This document shows, one piece after another, positions 1-7,948 of a stretch of 50,488 nucleotides of DNA. Source of the DNA: HB2-32-21 sp041603535. Its GTDB lineage: Bacteria > Pseudomonadota > Gammaproteobacteria > Pseudomonadales > Porticoccaceae. The stretch covers positions 1 to 50,488 of the forward strand of contig JBFIEE010000021.1 of the NCBI GenBank assembly GCA_041603535.1, read 5' to 3'. Positions within the stretch are counted from its first letter, which is position 1. Each line of letters begins with the position of its first letter. The translations under genes were made by a program, and so were the position numbers. A model generated the notes under the pieces. The model saw only the letters and a list, made by a program, of their open reading frames with translations, was not told the origin of the DNA and searched no databases.

Positions 1-70
1 AGATCGGTTACCTCGATAGAGATCAAACATTGTTTGGCGTGTAACTAACAGTGTCCGACGTGGGTCGCCA

Positions 71-475
71 TCAGTCCGGGTAAATAATAAATTCGAGGAG
101 GTTATTGTCCGGATCGCGAGTATAAACGCTGGTGCCCGTATCCGCGCCGCCGTTGCGCCCACCCTTGCGCTCAACCGGTCCTTCTTCAATTTGAGCGTGC
201 AGGTTTTTAAGGGTGTTATGCAGAGTCGCCTCGGAAGCATCCCAGACAAAACAAAAATCTCCGCACCCTGGCTGCGCCGTGTGTCCGCGCAGGGTAAACC
301 GGCCAGACTGCCAGATTTCCGGTGTATGCAGGTTTATTTTGTTGTCACCACAATGCACTGCATAAACGCGCTTGCCGTAGTCATCGGTTATTCTAAAGCC
401 GAGCCCTTTGTAAAAAGCCAACATTGCAGCCACTTGCCCCATCGGAATAGCGACATGGTCAAAGCCTTTTATCAT
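71..475 (-). CDS. VOC (glyoxalase/bleomycin-resistance) family protein
   Basis: A 134-residue single-domain vicinal-oxygen-chelate protein. The opening F-D-H-V-A-I-P strand carries a candidate metal ligand at His7, and the closing D-P-D-N-N-L-L-E-F motif supplies Glu128; both are hallmarks of the fold. VOC proteins of this size act as dimers and catalyse metal-dependent lyase, dioxygenase or isomerase reactions, or bind drugs. The substrate cannot be read from sequence. It follows the DUF1330 gene by 36 bp on the same strand, with an AGGGGG ribosome-binding site, so the two and the upstream luciferase-like gene probably form one transcript, perhaps a small catabolic or detoxification module. 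Family assignment is firm and function is open. Confidence 0.85.
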   Translation of the reverse strand: MIKGFDHVAIPMGQVAAMLAFYKGLGFRITDDYGKRVYAVHCGDNKINLHTPEIWQSGRFTLRGHTAQPGCGDFCFVWDASEATLHNTLKNLHAQIEEGPVERKGGRNGGADTGTSVYTRDPDNNLLEFIIYPD

Positions 476-511
476 GCTTGCAAGCCCCCTTGCTTTTTAT
501 CAGCGCCGCCT

Positions 512-802
512 TTAATCGACACCGTCAACCGTATACATGCGAGAAATCGCGGATTTATGACGCATCTTGCGAGCCTCCCGATACTCAGGCGAGTCCACCC
601 ATTCACGAGCCCGCTCGAGACTGGGAAACTTTAAAATCACCGTCCTGTTGGGGGAGCAATTACCCTCAAGTACATCCATTTTGCCGCCCCGAGCGAGGTA
701 TTCACCCCCAAATGCGCTGACAATCGCCGGCGCGAGCTCCCGATACTGGGCGTACAGATCCGGGTCCGTCACCTTGATATCAACGATTACATAAGCAGAC
801 AT
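512..802 (-). CDS. DUF1330 domain-containing protein
   Basis: A 96-residue protein matching DUF1330, a dimeric alpha/beta-barrel ferredoxin-like fold. Visible family features are the N-terminal A-Y-V-I-V-D-I-K-V-T-D strand, Y-x-x-Y-R-E-L-A-P helix, G-G-E-Y-L-A-R-G-G turn, and a C-terminal W-V-D-S-P-E-Y segment with R-x-x-R near the end. No biochemical role is established for the family. The start has a good AGGGGA ribosome-binding site about 6 nt upstream. It lies between a luciferase-like oxidoreductase and a VOC gene on the same strand, so a role alongside those enzymes is an inference from context only. Confidence 0.85.
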   Translation of the reverse strand: MSAYVIVDIKVTDPDLYAQYRELAPAIVSAFGGEYLARGGKMDVLEGNCSPNRTVILKFPSLERAREWVDSPEYREARKMRHKSAISRMYTVDGVD

Positions 803-880
803 AATTTCCCCTTTAAGTCGCTTCCGCAGTGCCGAGACGCGCGGCTTATCGTCGGCTCGCCGCTCGGCAGCCGGTCCGTA

Positions 881-1762
881 TTAAATGGCAGCACCAGGCA
901 CCACCAAATTATTGGCGAAACCATCCAGCAGTCGGTGCATGTTGTCCATGCTATCGGCAAAACCGACGACAATGATCTGCGCAACGCCCAGCTCGGCAAA
1001 GCGTTTTATTGTATCCAGGTCACAGTGCGCATCATAAGGTGAAATGGCGATCTCTATATCGTCTAGCGTGCGCCCATAATGGCTTAACATGGCGGTCAGT
1101 TTTTCGAGTCGCTCCGGTAGCGTCTCTGGCGTCAGCCGGTAACCCATCCAGCCCTGACCAAACTCCGCAACCCGCCGCAATGCTGGATTGCTCTCGCCGC
1201 CAAAAAACAGCGGCGGATGAGGCAGCTGTACCGGCTTTGGGTTTTGCACACACGGCGGCAGCTGATAGTACTCTCCATCAAAACTCGACACCTCATCGCA
1301 CCACAAACTTCGTAACACATTGAGATAATCGTGGGTCCGGGCGCCACGGTGTTCAAAGGGCACATTCAGGGCACCAAACTCCTCCGCTGACCAACCAGTG
1401 CCGATGCCAACTACCAGCCGACCGTTGGATAGCACGTCAACGTCAGCGGCCTGCTTGGCGAAATAGACCGGATTGCGCTGCGGTAAAATCGAAATGCCTG
1501 TGCCCAGCTTTATTTTGCTGGTATGAGCGGCAAGAAAGGACAGGGCCGTAAAAGGTTCAATTATCCCGGTATCTGCAGCAAAGGGCGGCACCCCGTCATC
1601 ACTGTACGGGTAGGCCGAAGTATAGTGGTGAAAGTTGACCACATGTTCTGCCGCCCAAAGATTGCTGAAACCCCGTTCTTCCAGCGCCTGACCCGTGGCG
1701 ACAATGAATTCTGGTCGCGAAGCCACCGGCCCGCCAAATAAGGTCTGTACGCCGAACTTCAT
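881..1762 (-). CDS. LLM-class (luciferase-like, F420/flavin) oxidoreductase
   Basis: A bacterial-luciferase-like TIM-barrel oxidoreductase of about 293 residues, resembling the group usually named probable F420-dependent oxidoreductase. It begins M-K-F-G-V-Q-T-L-F-G-G and contains the typical L-G-T-G-I-S-I-L-P-Q-R-N-P core strand and the G-R-L-V-V-G-I-G-T-G-W-S-A-E-E-F block. I chose the ATG at 1762 because a G-rich Shine-Dalgarno sits 5-10 nt upstream of it. An ATG five codons earlier lacks such a site and would add non-homologous residues. The enzyme should transfer hydride between a reduced deazaflavin or FMN and an unknown organic substrate. Whether the host makes F420 cannot be told from this window. 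It heads a likely three-gene leftward unit with DUF1330 and VOC proteins. Confidence 0.85.
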   Translation of the reverse strand: MKFGVQTLFGGPVASRPEFIVATGQALEERGFSNLWAAEHVVNFHHYTSAYPYSDDGVPPFAADTGIIEPFTALSFLAAHTSKIKLGTGISILPQRNPVYFAKQAADVDVLSNGRLVVGIGTGWSAEEFGALNVPFEHRGARTHDYLNVLRSLWCDEVSSFDGEYYQLPPCVQNPKPVQLPHPPLFFGGESNPALRRVAEFGQGWMGYRLTPETLPERLEKLTAMLSHYGRTLDDIEIAISPYDAHCDLDTIKRFAELGVAQIIVVGFADSMDNMHRLLDGFANNLVVPGAAI

Positions 1763-1966
1763 AATATCCCCCCACATGTTATTGTTGGTCCGGTCTTTAA
1801 ATCTGGCCGCTAAAGGAGTCAGCCTGGCAGCCCGAATCCTGCCACAACCAGATCAGTTCGCCGTCGCGCTGCTGTGCGCGCCGCGACGACAGTTGCTGAG
1901 ATTATTGTCTTCAGCAGGGCACTTGTCCAATACTGATCAACAGGCCCCAGGAGGCAGCCTTAACCC

Positions 1967-2623
1967 TTAAAACGTAGCCCGCAGTGAGCGCCAGACAACA
2001 CGTAGACTGCCATGGGCGAAAGGTGGGCGAAAAAATCCCTGTAGCTCACCATCAGGATTGACCAGCACCAGATTACCGCCGTGCTGCGGCTCCGCCTGCT
2101 CTCCAGGCAAGGGCGGTCGATAAGCGACATTCACCTGACTAGCAAAATTAATCAATGCGCTGGCCTCACCAGACAATGCGACAAAGTCCTGATGGTATTT
2201 GGCGATATACTCCTTCAGAACGGGCAAGGTATCGCGGTCCGGATCGACCGTAACAAACACCACGTTGAAATCCTGTTGTTCTACCGGCTTTAGCTCGGCA
2301 TAGGTTTTGGCGAGCTCAGCCATTGTTGTGGGGCAAATATCGCCGCAATGGGTAAACCCAAAAAAAACCACGGTCCACTTTCCCATCAGACGCTGACGAT
2401 TAAACACCCCGCCGGACTGATCAACTAACTCAAAATCAACCAGTGGCCTTGCCTCTTCAAGCAGCAAAGCCCCGTAGTCTCGCAGCTCATACTTGTTGAG
2501 AATCCGGGGCTGAGAAAGTTTGTTAACCAGCGCACCGATGGTAATTGCGCTAAAGGTCAGGACGCCCAATATCACCAGTCGCACATTGCGTTTGATCTTT
2601 TTAGCGTCGTCAGTGCTTGTCAT
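1967..2623 (-). CDS. sco1: SCO1/SenC/PrrC copper chaperone for cytochrome oxidase
   Basis: A 218-residue membrane-anchored thioredoxin-fold copper chaperone. One N-terminal transmembrane segment (about residues 14-33) is followed by a periplasmic domain with the copper-binding C-G-D-I-C-P motif (Cys93, Cys97) and the distal His181 in Q-H-G-G-N-L, the three ligands expected of Sco1. It delivers copper to, or reduces thiols of, the CuA site in subunit II. It is the last gene of the leftward ctaA-ctaB-sco1 group, 22 bp after ctaB. The 204 bp beyond it separates the cox locus from the accessory enzymes and shows no clear feature. Confidence 0.93.
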   Translation of the reverse strand: MTSTDDAKKIKRNVRLVILGVLTFSAITIGALVNKLSQPRILNKYELRDYGALLLEEARPLVDFELVDQSGGVFNRQRLMGKWTVVFFGFTHCGDICPTTMAELAKTYAELKPVEQQDFNVVFVTVDPDRDTLPVLKEYIAKYHQDFVALSGEASALINFASQVNVAYRPPLPGEQAEPQHGGNLVLVNPDGELQGFFRPPFAHGSLRVVWRSLRATF

Positions 2624-2645
2624 ATGTCGACTCAGAATTGCCCCA

Positions 2646-3560
2646 TTAACCGCTCACATCCGCTAGCGGCGGTGCAATCAGATAGTGATCCACCAGCATG
2701 ATGGTAAATAACGCCATCAAATAAACAATGGAATATTTAAATGTGATCATCCCCAACCCGGGCCGGTCACTAACCATCAAGGCAATCGCCCAGTATAAAA
2801 ACCCGGCGCCAAGCACCAGAGCGCCAAGCAAGTACATCCAGCCACTCATACCGACCAGCCACGGCAATACAGTGACCAAAATCATTAACACTGTATAAAG
2901 CAAAATATGTAGTTTGGTATAACTTTCACCATGGGTGACCGGCAGCATGGGTACTTCGGCCGTGGCATATTCATCCTTGCGATGCAAGGCCAGCGCCCAA
3001 AAATGCGGTGGCGTCCACACGAAAACAATGAGCGCCAGCAACAATGCGTGGGGATGGACGTCACCGGTGACAGCGACCCAGCCTAACAGCGGTGGCGCCG
3101 CACCAGCGAGCCCACCAATGACAATGTTCTGTGGCGTAGCGCGCTTTAAAAAAATCGTATAAACCACCGCGTAACCGAGCAGGGATGCCAATGTCAGCCA
3201 TGCGGTCAGTGCGTTAATATAAACCACCAAAATGGCCATGCCGACACTGCCGAGTAAAGCGGCAAAAATAATAGCCTGTATCGGCTCGACTCGACCCATC
3301 GCGATGGGCCTGTTCAGTGTTCGAGCCATCTTCAGGTCTATGCGCCGGTCCACCAGATGATTAACGGTTGCCGCGGAGGCAGCGCTCAACGCAATCCCAA
3401 GGTTGCCGAGGATCAGCACATCGAGCGGCACCATACCCGGCACCGCCAGGAACATGCCGATCAGAGAGGTCACTATCATCACTGTGACCACGGCCGGTTT
3501 ACACAGCTCCAGATAATCGCGCCAGCTGGCTTTTTGTGTACTCAGTTCAACGCTACTCAT
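2646..3560 (-). CDS. ctaB: Protoheme IX farnesyltransferase (heme O synthase)
   Basis: A polytopic membrane prenyltransferase of the UbiA superfamily that adds a farnesyl group to heme B, making heme O. The first conserved prenyl-diphosphate/Mg2+ motif is visible as N-H-L-V-D-R-R-I-D near residues 67-75, followed by M-A-R-T-x-N-R-P, and a second D-x-x-Y loop lies before the later helices (H-R-K-D-E-Y). The start used is the ATG that overlaps the ctaA stop in ATGAGTAG, typical of translational coupling; an ATG four codons upstream is an alternative. CtaA, encoded just upstream, then oxidises heme O to heme A for the coxA product. Confidence 0.93.
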   Translation of the reverse strand: MSSVELSTQKASWRDYLELCKPAVVTVMIVTSLIGMFLAVPGMVPLDVLILGNLGIALSAASAATVNHLVDRRIDLKMARTLNRPIAMGRVEPIQAIIFAALLGSVGMAILVVYINALTAWLTLASLLGYAVVYTIFLKRATPQNIVIGGLAGAAPPLLGWVAVTGDVHPHALLLALIVFVWTPPHFWALALHRKDEYATAEVPMLPVTHGESYTKLHILLYTVLMILVTVLPWLVGMSGWMYLLGALVLGAGFLYWAIALMVSDRPGLGMITFKYSIVYLMALFTIMLVDHYLIAPPLADVSG

Positions 3561-4599
3561 CAGGGCCTTCATCCAGGGGTTTGTCAGCTGTCCACATTTT
3601 TACACCCGCTGTCACCAGGGACAACATTAACAGGGCAGCACCAGCATTATGCAAAACCGCCAGAGGTAACGGAACCGCAAAGATCACGCTACTGACACCC
3701 AGTCCAACCTGCACCAGCAAGGCCATGAGAATAATTTTCGCCAAGCGATTTACGCTGCACTCACCGACGCCAAACAAGGCAATACAGAAACCCACAAGGT
3801 ACGTAAACGTCACCAGCGCACCTATCCTATGCACCATATGAATAGCCGTTCTCGCCTCGCTGGCGAGTAAACCGCCGAGGTAATTGGGCCCCACATTCTG
3901 CAGAACGTTAAAGCCCGCCGCAAAATCCATGTGTGGTAACCATTCAGCATTGCAGCGCGGAAAACCGCTGCAGGCAAACGCCGCATAATTAGAGCTTACC
4001 CAGCCGCCCAGCGCGATCTGTATAAACACGATCACCACACCGACAATCAACCACGGCCGACGCTTTTTTAGCTTGCGCCAGCTCGCATTCGTCAAAATCC
4101 AGCGTCTATTTTGCAGGCGTAACGTCAACAGCCACACCAGAGAAAAAATACTCATGCCACCCAGGAGATGTATGGTCACCACCTGTGGCCACAGCTTCAG
4201 CGTCACCGTCCACATACCAAACAAACCCTGCCAGATCACGAGAAACAACAAAAACACAGGCAATCGAAATGGGAAATCCCTGCCCTCGCGATTGCGCCAG
4301 GCCAGTATCGCCAGGCCTACCAGCAACAAACCCAGAAAACTGGCAAAGTAACGATGGACCATTTCTGGCCAGGTTTTGGCTACTTCAACTTTGGTGTCTG
4401 GGAAGCGTTGTTCAGCGCTCGCAATCTCGTGCGCCTCATTGGGCCAGAGAAAATGCCCGTAGCAACCCGGCCAGTCGGGACAGCCAAGCCCCGCATCGGC
4501 AAGTCGCGTATAGGCACCGAGCATGACGACCACTGCGGCCACCACGGTGGCCAATAGCGCCAGACGATAAGCTAGTTTGAGTTGTTGCTCACTAATCAT
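3553..4599 (-). CDS. ctaA: Heme A synthase
   Basis: A 348-residue eight-helix heme A synthase of the Cox15/CtaA family. The four conserved heme-ligand histidines are visible at about His82 (M-V-H-R), His144 (T-I-H-L), His257 (H-M-V-H-R) and His317 (L-H-N-A-G). Two cysteine pairs lie in periplasmic loops (C40/C46 and C210/C216). The enzyme hydroxylates and oxidises the methyl group of heme O. It is translationally coupled to ctaB by stop/start overlap and has a good AGGGGC ribosome-binding site. Together with CtaB it provides the heme A for the aa3-type oxidase encoded upstream. Confidence 0.94.
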   Translation of the reverse strand: MISEQQLKLAYRLALLATVVAAVVVMLGAYTRLADAGLGCPDWPGCYGHFLWPNEAHEIASAEQRFPDTKVEVAKTWPEMVHRYFASFLGLLLVGLAILAWRNREGRDFPFRLPVFLLFLVIWQGLFGMWTVTLKLWPQVVTIHLLGGMSIFSLVWLLTLRLQNRRWILTNASWRKLKKRRPWLIVGVVIVFIQIALGGWVSSNYAAFACSGFPRCNAEWLPHMDFAAGFNVLQNVGPNYLGGLLASEARTAIHMVHRIGALVTFTYLVGFCIALFGVGECSVNRLAKIILMALLVQVGLGVSSVIFAVPLPLAVLHNAGAALLMLSLVTAGVKMWTADKPLDEGPDE

Positions 4600-4631
4600 G
4601 AAAAGCCCCTGCGCGCCGAACCGCTCTGATA

Positions 4632-5255
4632 TCAGCGTTCCGGCGAATATTTAAGCAAATGCTTAAGATCGGCCAGCATATCCTCACCACTGTGCTGCGG
4701 TGTGTACCACATCATCAGCTCGCTGCGTTGGTCGACCACAAAAAGCATCGCAGAATCAGGTTGCCACCCGGCATTGGTGCCCGTGAGCAACCCAGCAAAA
4801 GCCTCGGCATCCGCCGAAATAACCTTCAGATAAACGTGTTCACGGCCTAGCAGCTCCAGCGTTTGCTGGTCCAGCGGCGCGCCGAGATTAAGTAAAATTC
4901 GCTGTAGACGGTGTGCCTGTTTATCGAGACGAACATGTACCTGTCGCGATAAATAAAGCATGTCCATACAGGCAGCGTCGCAGCCGTTGACAACGGGTAG
5001 CACCAGCCGCCATTTAGGTTTTGGTTCGCTCCACAACCAGGGTTCTCCCTGATATTTCGCGACAAGCGTCGTCATCGGCACCGTCGGCTGGAGCAAAATG
5101 CCTCGATTACTGGTGCCAAGCACATCGAGCAAGTGGTTTCTTTCTTCTTCACTGTCAGGAAAAATGAGAAAGCCACCGAGCAACACCCCGCCGGTCATTA
5201 TTAAAATCAACCAAAGTTGCCACTTTCTCCCACTGCGCCCATCAACCTCACCCAC
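4632..5255 (-). CDS. Membrane-anchored Sco-like CX3C protein of the cox cluster
   Basis: A protein of about 207 residues, not named by any well-known symbol. A single transmembrane segment near residues 13-32 precedes a periplasmic domain. That domain has N-G-C-D-A-A-C-M-D, a CX3C motif (Cys92, Cys96) placed like the copper site of Sco1, and later V-V-D-Q-R-S-E-L-M, which resembles the late Sco strand, but I do not see the distal copper-binding histidine. Equivalent small proteins occupy the SURF1-CtaA gap in Pseudomonas oxidase clusters. I chose a GTG start that overlaps the SURF1 stop and has GGGAG about 7 nt upstream; a longer reading frame extends to 5309. A thiol or copper role in oxidase assembly is an inference. 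Confidence 0.75.
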   Translation of the reverse strand: MGEVDGRSGRKWQLWLILIMTGGVLLGGFLIFPDSEEERNHLLDVLGTSNRGILLQPTVPMTTLVAKYQGEPWLWSEPKPKWRLVLPVVNGCDAACMDMLYLSRQVHVRLDKQAHRLQRILLNLGAPLDQQTLELLGREHVYLKVISADAEAFAGLLTGTNAGWQPDSAMLFVVDQRSELMMWYTPQHSGEDMLADLKHLLKYSPER

Positions 5256-6060
5256 GTTTTTTCTCCCGTCGCCATTGCTGCAGTACCTCAGCAAGGTTCG
5301 AGTTGGCAAACAAACTCAACACGATCAAAGCCAAACCCATTAAAAACCACTGCACCGCATAGCCCACATGCTTCGCCGGGCTCGCATTTACAATCTGCCA
5401 ACCTGTTTCTAGCTCAGTAACTGGTCTGTCATTTGAACCGTCATCTGAGTCGCCACCTGGATTGTCGCGCAACCGCAATGTGTAGGCATACACAACACCG
5501 CCCAGATAATCGGCTGCCTTCACCTCGTCGACAGCCTGAATAACCTGTGGTGACACCCCACGCAGCCAGGCTTCATCTTTAAGTACCAGCCCTGGCTCGC
5601 TGCGGTACAAATACCCCTGCAGTACGGCGGCCTTCAGTTGCGGCACGTGCGGTAGTTTACCGCGGTCCTGGCCCCCCGCCAGCCAACCGCGATTGACCAG
5701 TATCCAGAGTGGTTTTCCCTCGCTAACAAGCCTGAGCGGGGTTAACACCTCATAGCCTGGCCGCCCGTGACGCACCCTGTTATCGAGTAACAGCGTTTTG
5801 TCGTTATCAATATCGCCAACCACCCAGACATTTCTAAACTGATTGTCGATTGCTGTCAGCACGCCTTTTAAATCGACCGCAGGGGCATCGATCCGCGCGT
5901 CCTGCGCCGCCAAAATCGTGTGTTTCTGCTCAGCTCTTTGTAACTGCCAGAAGCCCAGAGACACCGTGATCGGTAAAAAGATAAGTGCAAAGCACAGTAT
6001 TTTTGCGTTCCACTGCCAACGCAGCGAAATTTTTCCGCCCAGCTGCAGATCATCAGTCAT
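5248..6060 (-). CDS. SURF1 family cytochrome oxidase assembly protein
   Basis: A 270-residue SURF1 protein (Shy1 in yeast). It has the expected two membrane helices, one near residues 19-37 with G-F-W-Q-L-Q-R-A-E-Q-K and one near 240-258 (Y-A-V-Q-W-F-L-M-G-L-A-L), around a periplasmic domain. Conserved family blocks are the L-L-L-D-N-R-V-R-x-G-R-P-G-Y-E-V strand and W-I-L-V-N-R-G-W-L, both near the middle. SURF1 helps insert or stabilise heme a in subunit I. It is divergent from the DUF2909 gene with only 41 bp between the two starts, and its stop overlaps the next gene. Confidence 0.93.
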   Translation of the reverse strand: MTDDLQLGGKISLRWQWNAKILCFALIFLPITVSLGFWQLQRAEQKHTILAAQDARIDAPAVDLKGVLTAIDNQFRNVWVVGDIDNDKTLLLDNRVRHGRPGYEVLTPLRLVSEGKPLWILVNRGWLAGGQDRGKLPHVPQLKAAVLQGYLYRSEPGLVLKDEAWLRGVSPQVIQAVDEVKAADYLGGVVYAYTLRLRDNPGGDSDDGSNDRPVTELETGWQIVNASPAKHVGYAVQWFLMGLALIVLSLFANSNLAEVLQQWRREKKRG

Positions 6061-6101
6061 CTGTGGTTAAATCAACGCTCTCCAGAATCGGAACAACTCT
6101 G

Positions 6102-6356
6102 ATGTGGCTCAAGGTAATCATCGTCGTCCTGTTCATTGGCATTCTCATCAGTTTAAGCAGCGCCCTGGTCTTCCTGATGAAAGATGTCGGTAATTCCCGC
6201 AAACGTACGCTATATGCCCTGGGCATTCGTATAACCCTGGCGACAGCCCTGATTGGCTCCATTATCTATGGCTTTTACTCGGGACAGTTATCGAGCAAAG
6301 CGCCATGGGATAGGCAGCTCCACCCCCAAAACGCTCAACCTGTCGATAGGCCATGA
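6102..6356 (+). CDS. DUF2909 twin transmembrane protein
   Basis: An 84-residue protein with two membrane helices, residues 2-24 (W-L-K-V-I-I-V-V-L-F-I-G-I-L) and about 43-64 (I-R-I-T-L-A-T-A-L-I-G-S), separated by a basic loop with K-D-V-G-N-S-R-K-R-T. This matches the DUF2909 (twin transmembrane) family, which lies in this same place, on the opposite strand inside the cox cluster, in Pseudomonas. I start it at the ATG at 6102, where the hydrophobic protein begins; a longer frame back to 5985 runs over the SURF1 coding sequence and adds unrelated residues. A role in oxidase assembly or stability is inferred from position only. Confidence 0.85.
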   Translation: MWLKVIIVVLFIGILISLSSALVFLMKDVGNSRKRTLYALGIRITLATALIGSIIYGFYSGQLSSKAPWDRQLHPQNAQPVDRP

Positions 6357-6376
6357 ACGACGGTCTTGCCGCCACG

Positions 6377-6401
6377 AAAAAGGCCAGGGATAAGCCTGGC
6401 C
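6377..6401 (-). terminator. Rho-independent terminator after coxC
   Basis: A 7-bp GC-rich stem, GGCCAGG paired with CCTGGCC, has a 6-nt loop and is followed on the minus strand by five T residues. It lies about 30 nt past the coxC stop, in the gap between convergent coxC and the DUF2909 gene. Read on the plus strand there is no T-tract, so it should mainly end the coxB-coxA-ctaG-coxC transcript. Confidence 0.8.
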
Positions 6402-6430
6402 ACTAACCGTCTTCGTACTACGCCGTTTGT

Positions 6431-7333
6431 CTAACCCAGCACGTAAACAAATATAAACAGGCCCAACCACACTACATCAACAAAGTGCCAATACCAGGAC
6501 GACGCTTCAAAACCAAATTGATCATCCGCAGCGAAATGCCCCTTAAGGCCTCGCATCCACTGCACAAATAACATAAAGGTACCCATGGTAACGTGGAAGC
6601 CATGAAAGCCCGTCAGCATAAAAAACGTGGTTCCATAGATGCCGGATTTCAGGGTGAGGCCCATTTCGGTGTAGGCTTCGTGATACTCCACGTATTGAAC
6701 ATACAGAAAGGTCACACCCAGTAACACCGTAATACCCAGCCACAAGTTAAACTTGCTGCGATTACCGTGTTTCATGGCATGGTGCGCAATGTGCACGGTC
6801 CAGCTGGAACTCAGCAGAATAACGGTATTCCACAAAGGCAACCACTCGAACAATTTACCCCAACCTGGGAAGCCCATATTTTCGTGAGGCGCTATAAACT
6901 TTTCACCACCAACGACCTGATCGGGGGTCGTCATCAGTGGCCACTGAGCCTCGAAACCGGGCCAGATCAGATTAATCATGTCGCTTCTATCACCTTCACC
7001 CCCCAACCAGGGCACTGCCAGCGCGCGGATATAAAACAGCGCGCCAAAGAAAACCGCGAAAAACATGACTTCCGAAAAAATAAACCAGCTCATACCCCAG
7101 ACATAGGAGCGCTTCAGCCGCGCGCTGTTCATCCCGGCCATATTTTCCCGAATGACCGCGCTAAACCATAAGTAAAGAACGGCGACTAAAAGCAGCGACC
7201 CGACAGAAAAAATCCCTGCCCCTTCACCGTTGACCCACAAGCCTGCACCCAAAGCCATGAGCCCCAGACCTAGCGCTGTAAAGACCGGCAAGCGGCTTTG
7301 CTCGGGTATATAGTAATCAGAACCTGTAGCCAT
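6431..7333 (-). CDS. coxC: Cytochrome c oxidase subunit III
   Basis: A 300-residue, seven-helix subunit III of a heme-copper oxidase. Visible hallmarks are the W-F-I-F-S-E-V-M-F-F-A-V-F-F helix with its conserved glutamate, the H-E-N-M-G-F-P-G-W-G insertion, the T-V-H-I-A-H-H-A helix, L-T-G-F-H-G-F-H-V-x-x-G, and the C-terminal W-Y-W-H-F-V-D-V-V-W-L. It stabilises subunit I and helps proton entry to the D channel. A GGAGGATTAAA ribosome-binding region precedes the start. It is the last gene of the structural oxidase operon, with a terminator about 30 bp downstream. Confidence 0.96.
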   Translation of the reverse strand: MATGSDYYIPEQSRLPVFTALGLGLMALGAGLWVNGEGAGIFSVGSLLLVAVLYLWFSAVIRENMAGMNSARLKRSYVWGMSWFIFSEVMFFAVFFGALFYIRALAVPWLGGEGDRSDMINLIWPGFEAQWPLMTTPDQVVGGEKFIAPHENMGFPGWGKLFEWLPLWNTVILLSSSWTVHIAHHAMKHGNRSKFNLWLGITVLLGVTFLYVQYVEYHEAYTEMGLTLKSGIYGTTFFMLTGFHGFHVTMGTFMLFVQWMRGLKGHFAADDQFGFEASSWYWHFVDVVWLGLFIFVYVLG

Positions 7334-7378
7334 TTTAATCCTCCCGTAGTCCGCGCCAGGTCGTGCGGAGTCTAGCCA

Positions 7379-7930
7379 TCAATTTGTTACCGCTACTGCC
7401 TCGGCAGCGCGATCAGTTACATCAAACAAAGTATAAGACAGGGTTATCGTCGTAACGCTCTTCGGCAAGGCCGGATCAACAATAAACACCAGCCCCAAAT
7501 TCGCCTCCTCGCCCGCCTTGAGCTCCTGCCTGTTAAAGCAGAAACACTCGGTTTTGTGAAAAAACTCCGCGGCATTGTTCGGCGTGACATTGGGCACAGC
7601 CTGCCCAACCATATCCCGCCCCGTGGGGTTTTTAGCATGGAACTCGACCGCTGTAGAAGCGCCGGGGTGAACCCTCACCTCGTAGACCAGCGGCTTAAAT
7701 CCCCAGGGCATGCTGCCATTGTTGGTGGCGACAAACTGAACCTTTACCTCACGCTGCGTATCAACCATCGGCATTTCTGCCTGATACTGCCCTCGCGTTT
7801 TACCCCCAATACCCGTTAGCTCGCAAAACACGTCATACAGGGGCGGCATGACAAACACCGCAAAAACAAACATGCCAACCGCCCCGATCAACAGCTTCAG
7901 CGTGATCTTGCGGACCGGGCTAGCTGGCAT
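7379..7930 (-). CDS. ctaG: Cytochrome c oxidase assembly protein CtaG/Cox11
   Basis: A 183-residue copper chaperone of the Cox11 family. One N-terminal membrane helix (about residues 12-30) is followed by a periplasmic immunoglobulin-like domain with the copper-binding C-F-C-F motif (Cys129, Cys131) and the upstream Y-D-V-F-C-E-L-T-G block (Cys36), all conserved in the family. It donates copper to CuB in subunit I. It sits between coxA and coxC, the usual arrangement in Pseudomonas-type operons, and has a G-rich ribosome-binding site close to its ATG. Confidence 0.95.
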   Translation of the reverse strand: MPASPVRKITLKLLIGAVGMFVFAVFVMPPLYDVFCELTGIGGKTRGQYQAEMPMVDTQREVKVQFVATNNGSMPWGFKPLVYEVRVHPGASTAVEFHAKNPTGRDMVGQAVPNVTPNNAAEFFHKTECFCFNRQELKAGEEANLGLVFIVDPALPKSVTTITLSYTLFDVTDRAAEAVAVTN

Positions 7931-7948
7931 GTCGATTAACCCCCGGCC

